A DNA stretch of 18,011 nucleotides from Candidatus Kaiserbacteria bacterium (GCA_007116965.1 SKHJ01000027.1:1-18011); one strand, 5' to 3'; shown: positions 5,442 through 13,341, counted from the first letter of the stretch. Notes: generated by a model not told the origin, from the letters alone. Numbers and translations: made by a program.

Positions 5442-7592
5442 TTACAGACCGCGAGAACGTTTGATTTCTTCAGCGATATTAGGCGGCACCACCTCGTAGT
5501 GGTTAAACTCCATCGTCATACTCGCCCGACCCTGAGTCATCGAGCGCAACGTATTGGTGTACCCGAACATCTCTGAAAGTGGCACCTTCGCATTAACAAT
5601 GGTCTTGCCTGCCAATTCAGAGCTCTGCTCGATTAGACCTCGTTTGGAAGATATATTACCGGTAATATCTCCCATAAACTCATCCGGAGTACGGACCTCG
5701 ACTTTCATAATTGGCTCAAGAATAACAGCGTTAGCTTTTTGCGCCGCTTCTTTAAAAGCGTTGATGGCTGCCATCTTAAAGGCAATCTCACTGGAGTCGA
5801 CATCGTGGTATGAGCCGTCAAACAGCTCGACCGAAACGTCTTCCATCTTATAGCCGGCCACCAGACCACGTGCCATTGCTTCTTTACAACCTTTCATGAC
5901 CGCTGGGATATACTCATTGGGAATGACACCACCTTTAATATTATTGACGAATTCGAAGTGATCTTCTCTGGTCACATTCTTGGCGACAGTTTCATCCTCT
6001 GCCAGCGACTCCAACGGTTTGATGCGAATCTTCACGTGACCATACTGACCTCGACCGCCGGTCTGTTTAATGTATTTGTGTTCAGCTTCAGCTGTGCCTT
6101 GAATAGTCTCGCGATACGCCACCTGCGGTTGTCCAATATTGGCTTCCACTCCAAATTCTCGCTTCATGCGATCGACAATAATATCGAGATGAAGCTCACC
6201 CATACCAGCAATGATCGTCTCGAGTGTCTCTTCGTCGGTCGAGACTGTGAACGTTGGGTCTTCGTCAGCCAAACGGCGCAACGCGGTACTCATCTTCTCT
6301 TGGTCGTTTTTGGTCTTAGGTTCTACTCGCACTGCGACCACTGGCTTCGGGAAAGAGATCTGCTCTAATTCTATCGGCGCTGCTTCGTCGCATAGCGTGT
6401 CGGAGGTCTTTACCTCCTTGAGTCCGACCATTGCAGCAATCTCTCCGGCATACACCGCTTCTATCTCAGCTCGCTTATCCGCTTGTAGACGGACGATGCG
6501 ACCAACACGCTCTTTGTTACCGGTGGACGCATTGAGGATATAGGTACCCGACTTAACAACCCCCGAGTAGACCCGGAAAAAGGCTAGCTGCCCAACAAAT
6601 TTGTCGTCTTGCAATTTAAAGACCAGGCCACAAAATGGTTCCTCGTCTGACGCTTGACGACTGACTGTCTCGTCGTTCTTTGGGTTAATACCTTCAACCG
6701 GCGGCAGATCAGTTGGCGAAGGTAAATAATCAACGACGGCGTCTAAAACCAACTGCACCCCGATGTTTTGTAGGGCAGTTCCTGTCATGATCGGGAATAT
6801 TTCATTAGCAATCACCGCTTTACGTAGTGTCTTTTTAAGATCTTCTAGAGCAGGCTCTTCACCCCCCAGATACGCCTCCATCAAAGCATCGTCGTGTTCT
6901 ACCACCTTCTCAATGAGAACACCGCGCCACTTCTCTGCTTCTGCCTGTAACTCACTCGGGATGTCTTCCTCGGTCACCTCGGTACCCATCTCACCACCGA
7001 AGCGGTACGCTTTCATAGTAATGAGGTCAATGACTCCGCTCATATCATTTTCAGCACCAATTGGCAGTTGGATACGAACAGCCTTTTTGGTCAGACGGTC
7101 CTCGATTGACTTCACCGCTGCATCAAAGTCGGCCCCGAGCTTATCCATCTTATTGATAAAACAGATACGTGGCACGTTGGCCTCGTCAGCATATCCCCAG
7201 TTCGTTTCTGTCTGTGGCTCTACGCCTGCAGCGCCGTCAAAGACGACAATGGCACCGTCTAGAACCCGCATCGAACGCTTGACTTCCGCCGTAAAGTCAA
7301 TGTGGCCTGGTGTGTCGATGATATTGAAGGTATACATCTTGCTCTTGTCCTTGCGATCGGTCTCGAGGGTCTTTGACCAATTGCAAGAAATGGCGGCGGC
7401 GGTGATAGTGATACCTCGCTCTCGCTCTTGCTCCATCCAGTCGGTGACTGTCTCACCATCATGGACTTCACCCAACTTATGGGTCATACCAGTATAAAAA
7501 AGAATACGTTCTGAGGTGGTAGTCTTACCGGCATCGACATGAGCAACAATACCGAAGTTACGCATTCGTTCGATGGAAAATTCACGGGCCAT
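5442..7592 (-). CDS. fusA: Translation elongation factor G
   Basis: Encodes 716 residues from MAREFSIERMRNFGIVAH, the conserved EF-G opening. An in-frame ATG at 7682 would add 30 residues of unrelated low-complexity sequence and is rejected. EF-G is the GTPase that drives translocation and, with RRF, ribosome recycling. Motifs are the P-loop AHVDAGKTT, RGITITAAA, DTPGHIDF, NKMDKLGADF, domain III, the domain IV segment QTGGRGQYGHVKIRI and the C-terminal GYTNTLRSMTQGRASMTMEF. Normally rpsG lies upstream and tuf downstream; here an 8-kb block separates it from rpsG and rplC follows. Two promoters are candidates, a distal one at 7718-7746 and a -10-like TATAAT at 7605-7610. Confidence 0.97.
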   Translation of the reverse strand: MAREFSIERMRNFGIVAHVDAGKTTTSERILFYTGMTHKLGEVHDGETVTDWMEQERERGITITAAAISCNWSKTLETDRKDKSKMYTFNIIDTPGHIDFTAEVKRSMRVLDGAIVVFDGAAGVEPQTETNWGYADEANVPRICFINKMDKLGADFDAAVKSIEDRLTKKAVRIQLPIGAENDMSGVIDLITMKAYRFGGEMGTEVTEEDIPSELQAEAEKWRGVLIEKVVEHDDALMEAYLGGEEPALEDLKKTLRKAVIANEIFPIMTGTALQNIGVQLVLDAVVDYLPSPTDLPPVEGINPKNDETVSRQASDEEPFCGLVFKLQDDKFVGQLAFFRVYSGVVKSGTYILNASTGNKERVGRIVRLQADKRAEIEAVYAGEIAAMVGLKEVKTSDTLCDEAAPIELEQISFPKPVVAVRVEPKTKNDQEKMSTALRRLADEDPTFTVSTDEETLETIIAGMGELHLDIIVDRMKREFGVEANIGQPQVAYRETIQGTAEAEHKYIKQTGGRGQYGHVKIRIKPLESLAEDETVAKNVTREDHFEFVNNIKGGVIPNEYIPAVMKGCKEAMARGLVAGYKMEDVSVELFDGSYHDVDSSEIAFKMAAINAFKEAAQKANAVILEPIMKVEVRTPDEFMGDITGNISSKRGLIEQSSELAGKTIVNAKVPLSEMFGYTNTLRSMTQGRASMTMEFNHYEVVPPNIAEEIKRSRGL

Positions 7593-7604
7593 AATACTAA
7601 AGTT

Positions 7605-7610
7605 ATTATA
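7605..7610 (-). promoter_or_regulatory. Possible proximal -10 box of fusA
   Basis: Minus-strand TATAAT ends 12 nt before the fusA ATG. A clear -35 is missing (CGGTTT at 17 bp). If used, the transcript would be nearly leaderless. Confidence 0.3.
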
Positions 7611-7717
7611 ATAAATACGTGGATAATAAACCGTCTTCTTCTTTTTGGTTATACAAGGCGCATAAAGCAACGCATCGACCAATTAAGAAAAGGCCTCTGT
7701 TTGGCTTAGACGGCACT

Positions 7718-7746
7718 ACTATACGGTATACGCACCATTTCAGCAA
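7718..7746 (-). promoter_or_regulatory. Distal fusA promoter
   Basis: Minus-strand TTGCTG (7741-7746) and TATAGT (7718-7723) are exactly 17 bp apart. Predicted initiation near 7711 gives a leader of about 118 nt. It provides transcription of fusA independent of rpsL-rpsG. Confidence 0.6.
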
Positions 7747-7790
7747 GAGAATCGGGGTCTTCCGCTGAGTTAGCCAGCTAATTGCGAGCC

Positions 7791-7799
7791 TGCTACAAT
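7791..7799 (+). promoter_or_regulatory. Extended -10 promoter of the reductase-VTT gene
   Basis: TGCTACAAT is an extended -10 element (TG, one base, TACAAT). No good -35 is seen, as is common with extended -10 promoters. Initiation near 7806 gives a leader of about 17 nt. It is divergent from the fusA promoters. Confidence 0.5.
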
Positions 7800-7822
7800 G
7801 ATGTTGTCACTTAAATACTGTT

Positions 7823-9934
7823 ATGAAACGGACGCAATTCGATATTGTTATTATTGGCGCCGGCTCTGGTGGCTTGACCGCTGCTTTTGGTCTAGCCAAG
7901 ACCGGCCATTCAGTACTTTTGATCGAAGCCGCCGAACTCGGCGGCGAATGCACCAATAGTGGCTGTATCCCGAGCAAGGCCCTCATAAGCTACGCCCATA
8001 CTTACCACACAGTTCGAGCTGCTCGAGACCAAAATATCGCTGAAGAACAAGGCCGTATCAACGCTTGGCAGTACGTCCGCTCGTGTATTCAAACTGCCCA
8101 AGACCACGAATCACCAGAGCGGCTCCAGGCGGCCAGCATCACTCTCTGTCGCGGCACTGCTCACTTCACCAGCCCAACTACCATCACCGTAGATCAGACC
8201 AATTATCGCTTCAAACGAGCCATCATCGCCACCGGTTCCCATCCTCGCACCATTGATATTCCTGGGGCTGAAAAAAAGGATGTTTTGACCAATACTACCT
8301 TTTTTGATCAGACCACCACACCCGAGCGATTGCTTATCATCGGCGCCGGCGCGATTGGGCTCGAACTGGCGCAAGCGATGCAGTTACTTGGTAGTCAGGT
8401 GACCTTAATTGAAGGTGGGGAGCGAATAGCTAGCCGCGAACCAGCTGAGATTGCCGAACAAATTCACCAACGTCTCACCAGTGACGGTGTCCGAATCATT
8501 ACGGAGGCTACCGTCACCCGTGTCGAGAATCGTCAAGCCTTGATCCAAACACCAACCGCTACGCATCCCATCCGGATACCGTACAATAAGATATTACTCG
8601 CCATCGGACGCCAATCAAACATCCCTGCTGGCTTAAGCGAGGCTGGTATTGCAACTGACGGTCAGTGGATCACCGTCGACACCAGCTGGCGCACGACCAA
8701 CCCTCGAGTATACGCGATCGGTGACGTCACTTCCCAAAGTACCTTCACCCACAGCGCTGAGGCTAGTGCCCGTCAAGTGGTCACTCATATCATCAGCCGT
8801 GGCATCTTGGGTCGACAGCGACGCCGTTCTGTTCCAGCCGTAACCTACCTCCAGCCAGAAGTGGCTCAAGTTGGTCTCACTTGGGAACAAGCCAAACTAC
8901 GCTATGGACAAGATAGTGTCCTCCACCTGCATATCCCAGCCAGCACAGCTGATCGGGCGTTGGTAGCTGGCGAATCTGCCGGCTGTCTGATTGTTATCAT
9001 CAAACGACTGACAGGTCGCATTCTCGGCGCCCAAATGATGTTACCGCAGGCCGGAGAGCTGATCGGCTATTTCACTCTGGCCATTGACAATAAATGGAGC
9101 TTACCTCGCTTGGCACGAACTATCTATCCCTACCCAACATACAGCCAGTATATTAAGCACGCTAACGACCAATTCCTGACACACCTACTCGCCCACTGGC
9201 GTCGCGACCTGTGGCACCTAGTACGGAAGGTTATTCCTCTTGCTAGTATTTTGGTCGTCTGGATAGTGTTGGTCAGTCTCGTCTACGCCTGGCTCGGTCG
9301 CTCGGGACAAACAGATGCGGAGACAACCATTGCCTTATTGCAGACCATTACCAGCGGTGTGTGGGGGCCCGCCCTATTCATCGTGGTTTATACTTTTCGA
9401 CCACTCTTATTCTTCCCGGCCTTATGGCTGAGTGTCTTAGCTGGAACCTTCTTTGGCTTCACGTTTGGTCTGAGTCTCACTATTATTGGCGCCTTCGCCT
9501 CTGCCCTCTTGGCGTACGCGATTGGTCGTTGGTTCAACCGTTCCAACCGTATCCCTGACATCACCGAGATGGCCAGCTGGCGTCGGCTGCTCCAGCAACG
9601 GACGTTTGAGTCGATCTTATTCTTGCGTCTCTCGTTTCTCCCTTTTGACGTGATCAGCTACCTAGCCGGAGTGCTTAAACTTCGCCTCACTCCCTACGCG
9701 ATAGGTACTTTGCTAGGCATCCTACCGGGTACTGCCTTATTTGTCTCGCTCGGGGCTAGTATTAATCTCAAGACCTTACTCGCCGAAGGTTTGACCATCA
9801 ACGTTATTAACTGGTCGTACCTAGGCCTTGCCGCTGTAATCTTCATTGTCGCAGTATCTATCAGCGCGCTTGTTCGGCGCTGGCAAGGTAGGCGAATGCG
9901 TACCTTGCCTGATAACGATCACAAAGAGAGGTAG
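7823..9934 (+). CDS. Flavin disulfide reductase (MerA/Lpd-like) fused to a C-terminal VTT/DedA membrane domain
   Basis: Encodes 703 residues. The first 460 form a class I pyridine nucleotide-disulfide oxidoreductase: FAD site IIGAGSGGLTAA (residues 10-21), redox pair C43-x4-C48 in GGECTNSGCIPSKAL, NAD(P)H site IIGAGAIGLELA near 172, FAD motif VYAIGDV near 297, and a dimerisation domain. The usual C-terminal HPT..E catalytic dyad reads YPYPTYSQ near 434, as in MerA-like members rather than dihydrolipoamide dehydrogenases. A membrane helix follows (about 470-490), then a VTT (SNARE-associated/TVP38) domain at about 505-690 with FRPLLFFPALWLSVLAGTFF, AYAIGRWF and FLRLSFLPFD. Proteins joining these two domains are known, in my recollection with VTT first; here it is last. 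The substrate is unknown; membrane-linked redox of a quinone, metal or thiol is possible. Its stop overlaps the convergent gene by 16 bp. Confidence 0.88.
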   Translation: MKRTQFDIVIIGAGSGGLTAAFGLAKTGHSVLLIEAAELGGECTNSGCIPSKALISYAHTYHTVRAARDQNIAEEQGRINAWQYVRSCIQTAQDHESPERLQAASITLCRGTAHFTSPTTITVDQTNYRFKRAIIATGSHPRTIDIPGAEKKDVLTNTTFFDQTTTPERLLIIGAGAIGLELAQAMQLLGSQVTLIEGGERIASREPAEIAEQIHQRLTSDGVRIITEATVTRVENRQALIQTPTATHPIRIPYNKILLAIGRQSNIPAGLSEAGIATDGQWITVDTSWRTTNPRVYAIGDVTSQSTFTHSAEASARQVVTHIISRGILGRQRRRSVPAVTYLQPEVAQVGLTWEQAKLRYGQDSVLHLHIPASTADRALVAGESAGCLIVIIKRLTGRILGAQMMLPQAGELIGYFTLAIDNKWSLPRLARTIYPYPTYSQYIKHANDQFLTHLLAHWRRDLWHLVRKVIPLASILVVWIVLVSLVYAWLGRSGQTDAETTIALLQTITSGVWGPALFIVVYTFRPLLFFPALWLSVLAGTFFGFTFGLSLTIIGAFASALLAYAIGRWFNRSNRIPDITEMASWRRLLQQRTFESILFLRLSFLPFDVISYLAGVLKLRLTPYAIGTLLGILPGTALFVSLGASINLKTLLAEGLTINVINWSYLGLAAVIFIVAVSISALVRRWQGRRMRTLPDNDHKER

Positions 9935-10488
9935 TCCGGTGCAGTAAAGACTGAACGATCAACTTGCCACTGATCGCACTGATAGGCAAATTCAGTATCC
10001 ATAGACCAACCCTGTCGTGCAGTCACCGCCGTTGCATCAGTGAGACGTTCTGTCTCACCTGGAGCCAGACGGACCCATTGTGTCTCTTCGGTCGGTGTGC
10101 TGATGTAGTTGAGTACGGACTCTTCACCTCCAGACGTCTGCACCGTTTCGCTGACTCGCACCGACGAGGCTTCGATAAAGACCATTCCTTCTGTCTGTAC
10201 ATTAATCGTCTCGCGCCACACCTCACATGCCAACGGAGACTCAGCTGGCAATAGCTCGCGTAGTGTGCCAATACCAGAAAAAATCTCGGATGTCTCGGCC
10301 AGATCAGTGTCACGTACCGGGATTGCTGGTTGCGACTGGGTTGTTTGCTGGAGCGCCTGCTCTCGGGCCACACCTATCGGATCACTAAATATCCACCAGA
10401 GCAACAGACCAACCCCACCTGCTACAATCAGCAAAGCTACACTATGCTCCCAGACGAATTGCGTGACCTGACGACAAACCTTGTGCAT
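9919..10488 (-). CDS. Single-span exported protein of unknown function
   Basis: Encodes 189 residues. A short basic N-terminus is followed by one hydrophobic segment (about residues 17-34, VALLIVAGGVGLLLWWIF), then a linker and an outside domain of about 110 residues. The domain starts at LACEVW and ends YQCDQWQVDRSVFTAP; a Cys...(14 or more)...C..W.VD.S.F..P pattern is one I associate with uncharacterised small membrane-anchored proteins of Patescibacteria. Two Cys could form a disulfide. It follows the sodium-channel gene by 77 nt, and TGCTACACT ends 7 nt before its ATG, so it may have its own leaderless transcript. No function is proposed. Its TGA overlaps the end of the convergent reductase gene. 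Confidence 0.75.
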   Translation of the reverse strand: MHKVCRQVTQFVWEHSVALLIVAGGVGLLLWWIFSDPIGVAREQALQQTTQSQPAIPVRDTDLAETSEIFSGIGTLRELLPAESPLACEVWRETINVQTEGMVFIEASSVRVSETVQTSGGEESVLNYISTPTEETQWVRLAPGETERLTDATAVTARQGWSMDTEFAYQCDQWQVDRSVFTAPDYLSL

Positions 10489-10495
10489 ATAGAGT

Positions 10496-10504
10496 AGTGT
10501 AGCA
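10496..10504 (-). promoter_or_regulatory. Extended -10 element of the single-span protein gene
   Basis: Minus-strand TGCTACACT lies 7 nt before ATG (10486-10488), implying initiation at or next to the start codon. The -35 region is weak. The gene may also be read from the channel gene upstream. Confidence 0.4.
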
Positions 10505-10565
10505 GAATGTGCTTGGAAGCTGGCATGCTTACCACCAGTAGGCCGCCGTTCTGTTACAGACCTCG

Positions 10566-11354
10566 CTATAGACGTCGTTGGATGTCGCGCAAGGTCTCCT
10601 CCACTGCTTGTAATTGTTGCTTTAAGGCCGCTCGCTCCTTATCCTGCTCATTCATTTGTTCTGATAACTTCTGCGTCGACTTATCGTGTAAGGTTTGCAT
10701 CGAATTGACGATGACACCAATTAGTAAGTTCAAGGCTGCGAAGGTTGTCGCAAAGATAAAGGGTACAAAAAAGGCCCAGGCGTACGGATAGACTTCCATT
10801 ACTGGTCGCACGATCCCCATCGACCAGCTCTCTAAGGTCATAACCTGGAAGAGGGAGTAGAGTGAACGACCGATAGTACCGAACCATTCAGGAAAGGTCG
10901 CTCCAAACAATTTTGTCGCCATCACTGCCCCCACGTAGAAAACCAATAGTAGGATAGCGCCCACTGCGACCAAGCCAGACATGGCCGCAAAGAACGCTTG
11001 CGTTACTTTACGAAAGGCGGGAACCGTGCTAATTAGACGCAAAACACGCAAAGCTCGTAAGACCGAAAGTCCCTCAATAAACGGCAAGTACGAGACTGCC
11101 ACAATAGCAAAATCAAAGTGATTCCAGCCACTGCGGAAGAATGTCAGTCGGTACGCTACCAGTTTTAATCCGATCTCAACAGTAAAGATAGCAAGGAATA
11201 GTGTATCCAACACTAGCAGCACCCCCATCCACTCACCGACCAACTCTGGCGCGGTCTCAAGACCTAACGTAATGGCGTTGAGAACGATGATAAGAATGAT
11301 GAAGCGCTGGAAATGTTTGGTCTCTACCAAAGTCTGTAAGCGTTCACGAATCAT
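10566..11354 (-). CDS. Single-domain voltage-gated sodium channel (NaChBac/NavAb family)
   Basis: Encodes 262 residues, the usual length of bacterial Nav channels. Six membrane segments are visible: S1 about 16-34, S2 43-68, S3 79-92, S4 96-112, S5 128-150, S6 192-217. The S4 carries Arg at 100, 103 and 106, with R115/K116 beyond; the position expected for the outermost gating charge (about 97) is Ser. The pore helix and selectivity filter read TLESWSM (173-179), identical to the filter I recall for NavAb. The C-terminus (about 224-262) is a Glu/Lys/Gln-rich coiled coil, as in the tetramerising tails of this family. It would form homotetrameric Na+ channels in the cytoplasmic membrane. It lies 37 nt after the Gmad2 gene and is probably co-transcribed with it. 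Confidence 0.93.
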   Translation of the reverse strand: MIRERLQTLVETKHFQRFIILIIVLNAITLGLETAPELVGEWMGVLLVLDTLFLAIFTVEIGLKLVAYRLTFFRSGWNHFDFAIVAVSYLPFIEGLSVLRALRVLRLISTVPAFRKVTQAFFAAMSGLVAVGAILLLVFYVGAVMATKLFGATFPEWFGTIGRSLYSLFQVMTLESWSMGIVRPVMEVYPYAWAFFVPFIFATTFAALNLLIGVIVNSMQTLHDKSTQKLSEQMNEQDKERAALKQQLQAVEETLRDIQRRL

Positions 11355-11391
11355 ACTTAACTACCCCACTAGACCTGGCCAATACGTTTGA

Positions 11392-11979
11392 TTATTCACT
11401 TGCTGCTGGTGTAAACCAAACCGGAATCTCTACCGCATCATCAAAGGCTGGGTCATCAGTCGGATTATCGCGCTGCAAGATCAACCAGCCACGCTGCATA
11501 AAGTCTGGATCACCCTCATTGTATGGACTGTCAAATTCCAACTCTGAAGAAAAAGGTACAAAGTCTTCCGTCATCCATTCGCCTTGGGCCGTCGCAAAAT
11601 GCTCGGCGATGATCAGGCCATCCCAGTCAGTTAGGACCACCGGAAAGTCTGCCTCAAAGAACCATGTGCCGCGGGCCTCACCGCTGATCTGGAGCGGACT
11701 AGCAATATAACTGCCAGCAGGTGGGTTAGTAACGACAATATTCTCAGTTTTTTCGTCTATCTGCGCTTGCACATCATCAGGTACTGGCTCGGCCGGGCAC
11801 GCGGCAAACTGGCACTCCGGACCTTCCCGTCCAACCGCACTCCCATCTGGACAGATGCGAGCATCAGCCGGACAGGCAATCATTTCACCATTGAGGGTGA
11901 CATCGCCCTGCCCTTGCCACCACCAATACCCAAGAATAGCGACTAAGACGACGGTGAGTAGAATGAAAAACCTTTGCAT
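11392..11979 (-). CDS. Membrane-anchored protein with Cys-rich motif and Gmad2 domain
   Basis: Encodes 195 residues from ATG at 11979. A longer in-frame start at 12030 is rejected because TATAAT lies 9 nt before the inner ATG and the N-terminal membrane segment then begins properly (FFILLTVVLVAILGYWWW). Outside the membrane comes a four-Cys motif CPADARICPDGSAVGREGPE..AACP, a Kazal-like pattern frequent in Patescibacteria, then a Gmad2-type immunoglobulin fold (about residues 85-190: VVTNPPAGSYIASPLQISGE, WFFEADFPV, GEWMTEDFVPF, LILQRDNPT). Gmad2 is known from spore-germination-related proteins but is widespread in exported proteins. It heads the leftward channel cluster, so surface or envelope work is likely; the ligand is unknown. 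Confidence 0.8.
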   Translation of the reverse strand: MQRFFILLTVVLVAILGYWWWQGQGDVTLNGEMIACPADARICPDGSAVGREGPECQFAACPAEPVPDDVQAQIDEKTENIVVTNPPAGSYIASPLQISGEARGTWFFEADFPVVLTDWDGLIIAEHFATAQGEWMTEDFVPFSSELEFDSPYNEGDPDFMQRGWLILQRDNPTDDPAFDDAVEIPVWFTPAASE

Positions 11980-11988
11980 AGTATACGT

Positions 11989-11994
11989 ATTATA
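11989..11994 (-). promoter_or_regulatory. -10 box of the Gmad2-channel cluster
   Basis: Minus-strand TATAAT ends 9 nt before the ATG at 11979. The -35 is weak. A near-leaderless transcript is implied. It lies back to back with the rightward promoter at 12024-12053. Confidence 0.45.
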
Positions 11995-12023
11995 GCTTGT
12001 TGACAGTAGGTCACAGGACCAAT

Positions 12024-12053
12024 TCGACAAGTCTGGTTAAAAAGCGGTACAAT
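12024..12053 (+). promoter_or_regulatory. Promoter of the PTH2-like gene
   Basis: TCGACA (12024-12029) and TACAAT (12048-12053) are 18 bp apart. Initiation near 12060 gives a leader of about 27 nt before the ATG at 12087. Confidence 0.55.
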
Positions 12054-12086
12054 GACCGTATTACTAGCCTATCATTATTTTGCTCT

Positions 12087-12833
12087 ATGTACACCGGCCA
12101 CACTACCAGCAACCAACTACAGACCGTTGCGTCCACGTTACTTGAATACGCCAGCCGCGATGAAGAATTCTCGTTGACCTTACAAGACGCCATATGGCAG
12201 TTGTTTGGCCACGTACCGTACAACGCTGCCTACGACCTCAAGACCCCAACCACGTGCTCCAGCTATATCCAAGTCCAAGACCTCGACGAAGCCGTTGTGC
12301 GCGCTCGTTGGTTACTCTTTGAACTCGAGGAAGCTAGTACTATTGAGCAACTGACCCTTAAGCAGAGTCTGCTTGCCTGGTCGCGACAATACGAGTCACC
12401 CAAGTTGGTAGCCATCGGCACCGTCGGTACTATCATTCCGCTCGGCATCGTCGGTATCATCGAAAAAAAGAAGAAAGAGAAGCTGCATATGCAGATTCTG
12501 GTTGACCGGACTGAGTTTCAAGCACTTACAGCTGGCAAGCGCGTCCAGCTTAGTAATGAACTGACCTTGCGTCTCTTGAGCGACCAACTCCGCCAGGTCG
12601 GCGGCGACAGCTCACGCCTCGATCCTGACCTCTTTGATTGGTTCTATCATGATCGTCTGGTCAGTGTCGGCCTGCTTGACACCGACAATCTCGCCACTGC
12701 GTATACCGAGATCCAAGAAGCAGCCCTACCGCACCTTACGCACCATACCGGTGAGCAACTAACGGCTGTCGTCCTCCACCCGATGGTCGAACCCTCACTG
12801 ATGGATGATCTTGGCGCTACTAAATTACGTTGA
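12087..12833 (+). CDS. Unknown protein with possible PTH2/DUF2000-like C-terminal domain
   Basis: Encodes 248 residues from MYTGHTTSNQ. An in-frame upstream start at 11997 is rejected because it would lie before the promoter. The N-terminal 105 residues are helical and acidic. A short hydrophobic stretch (about 110-127, VAIGTVGTIIPLGIVGII) is followed by a KKKKEK cluster. The last 110 residues run MQILVDRTEFQ, GKRVQLSNELTLRLLS, then a W...LVSVGLLDTDNLATAY segment and end TAVVLHPMVEPSL...KLR. The order of an initial beta strand, GK-AAQ-like helix, beta strand, L..AY..A helix, and T-V-L-P strand before a terminal KL resembles the PTH2 fold, though the catalytic residues of peptidyl-tRNA hydrolase 2 are not evident. 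This is inference. The TGA stop lies 1 bp from the convergent msrA stop. Confidence 0.6.
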   Translation: MYTGHTTSNQLQTVASTLLEYASRDEEFSLTLQDAIWQLFGHVPYNAAYDLKTPTTCSSYIQVQDLDEAVVRARWLLFELEEASTIEQLTLKQSLLAWSRQYESPKLVAIGTVGTIIPLGIVGIIEKKKKEKLHMQILVDRTEFQALTAGKRVQLSNELTLRLLSDQLRQVGGDSSRLDPDLFDWFYHDRLVSVGLLDTDNLATAYTEIQEAALPHLTHHTGEQLTAVVLHPMVEPSLMDDLGATKLR

Positions 12834-12834
12834 G

Positions 12835-13323
12835 CTAGGGCTTTAAATACGAATCACCGTATACCTGGTGACAGGTATACCCACCCGGATGTTTTTGCAG
12901 GTAGTCCTGATGATACTCCTCGGCTGGCCAAAACGTGGTGAGCGGCTCGAGTGTCGTCACCACTGGATCAGGCCAGCGACCGGACGCGTCGACTTGTGCC
13001 ATTATTTTTTGTGTGGTAGCTAACTCCTCTTCGCTGGTGTAGAAGATAGCTGAGCGGTACGAACGACCGACATCGTTACCTTGCCGATTCTTGGTGGTTG
13101 GGTTGTGAATCCGAAAAAACCAATCGAGTACAGCTTCGTAGGAGAGTTGCTCTGGATCGTAGGTGATCCGCACTGCCTCAGCGTGTCCAGGATGATGTTC
13201 GTAGGTCGGATTCTGATTTTCACCACCACAGTACCCAACCTCAGTCGCCACTACCCCCGGCACCTGCCGCAATAACTCCTGCATACCCCAGAAACACCCA
13301 CCTGCCACCACTGCCTGCTTCAT
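12835..13323 (-). CDS. msrA: Peptide methionine-S-sulfoxide reductase
   Basis: Encodes 162 residues, typical of MsrA. It reduces methionine-S-sulfoxide in proteins and free form, using thioredoxin or another thiol donor. The catalytic motif GCFWGMQELL has C10; the family pattern continues with GVVATEVGYCGG, NPTYEHHPGHAEAVRITYDP and FWPAEEYHQDYLQKHPGGYT. Cys at about 32 (GYCGG, usually GYTGG or GYAGG) and C152 or so near the end (YTCHQ) are candidate resolving residues. It is the last gene of a leftward operon (15391 to 12835), beginning 18 nt after the GNAT stop. Its 3' end contains a perfect 9-bp hairpin (12859-12880). Confidence 0.96.
   Translation of the reverse strand: MKQAVVAGGCFWGMQELLRQVPGVVATEVGYCGGENQNPTYEHHPGHAEAVRITYDPEQLSYEAVLDWFFRIHNPTTKNRQGNDVGRSYRSAIFYTSEEELATTQKIMAQVDASGRWPDPVVTTLEPLTTFWPAEEYHQDYLQKHPGGYTCHQVYGDSYLKP
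12859..12880. repeat. Perfect 9-bp hairpin inside the msrA 3' end
   Basis: GTATACCTG (12859-12867) and CAGGTATAC (12872-12880) enclose GTGA. It falls in the codons for a conserved YTCHQVY segment and 25 nt after the stop of the convergent rightward gene. No T-run follows, so termination is doubtful; it may be chance. Confidence 0.35.
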
Positions 13324-13341
13324 ATAAAATAGCTCGTACTG

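Noticed and set aside
7593..7682. N-terminal extension of fusA by 30 codons
   Set aside because: The conserved EF-G opening starts at 7592; the upstream residues are low-complexity and overlap the leader and a -10 box.
11997..12086. Upstream start for the PTH2-like gene
   Set aside because: It lies before the best promoter and overlaps the divergent promoter; the extension has no recognisable pattern.
12859..12880. Hairpin in msrA as terminator of the convergent gene
   Set aside because: No T-run on either side and it lies in conserved codons; kept only as a repeat.
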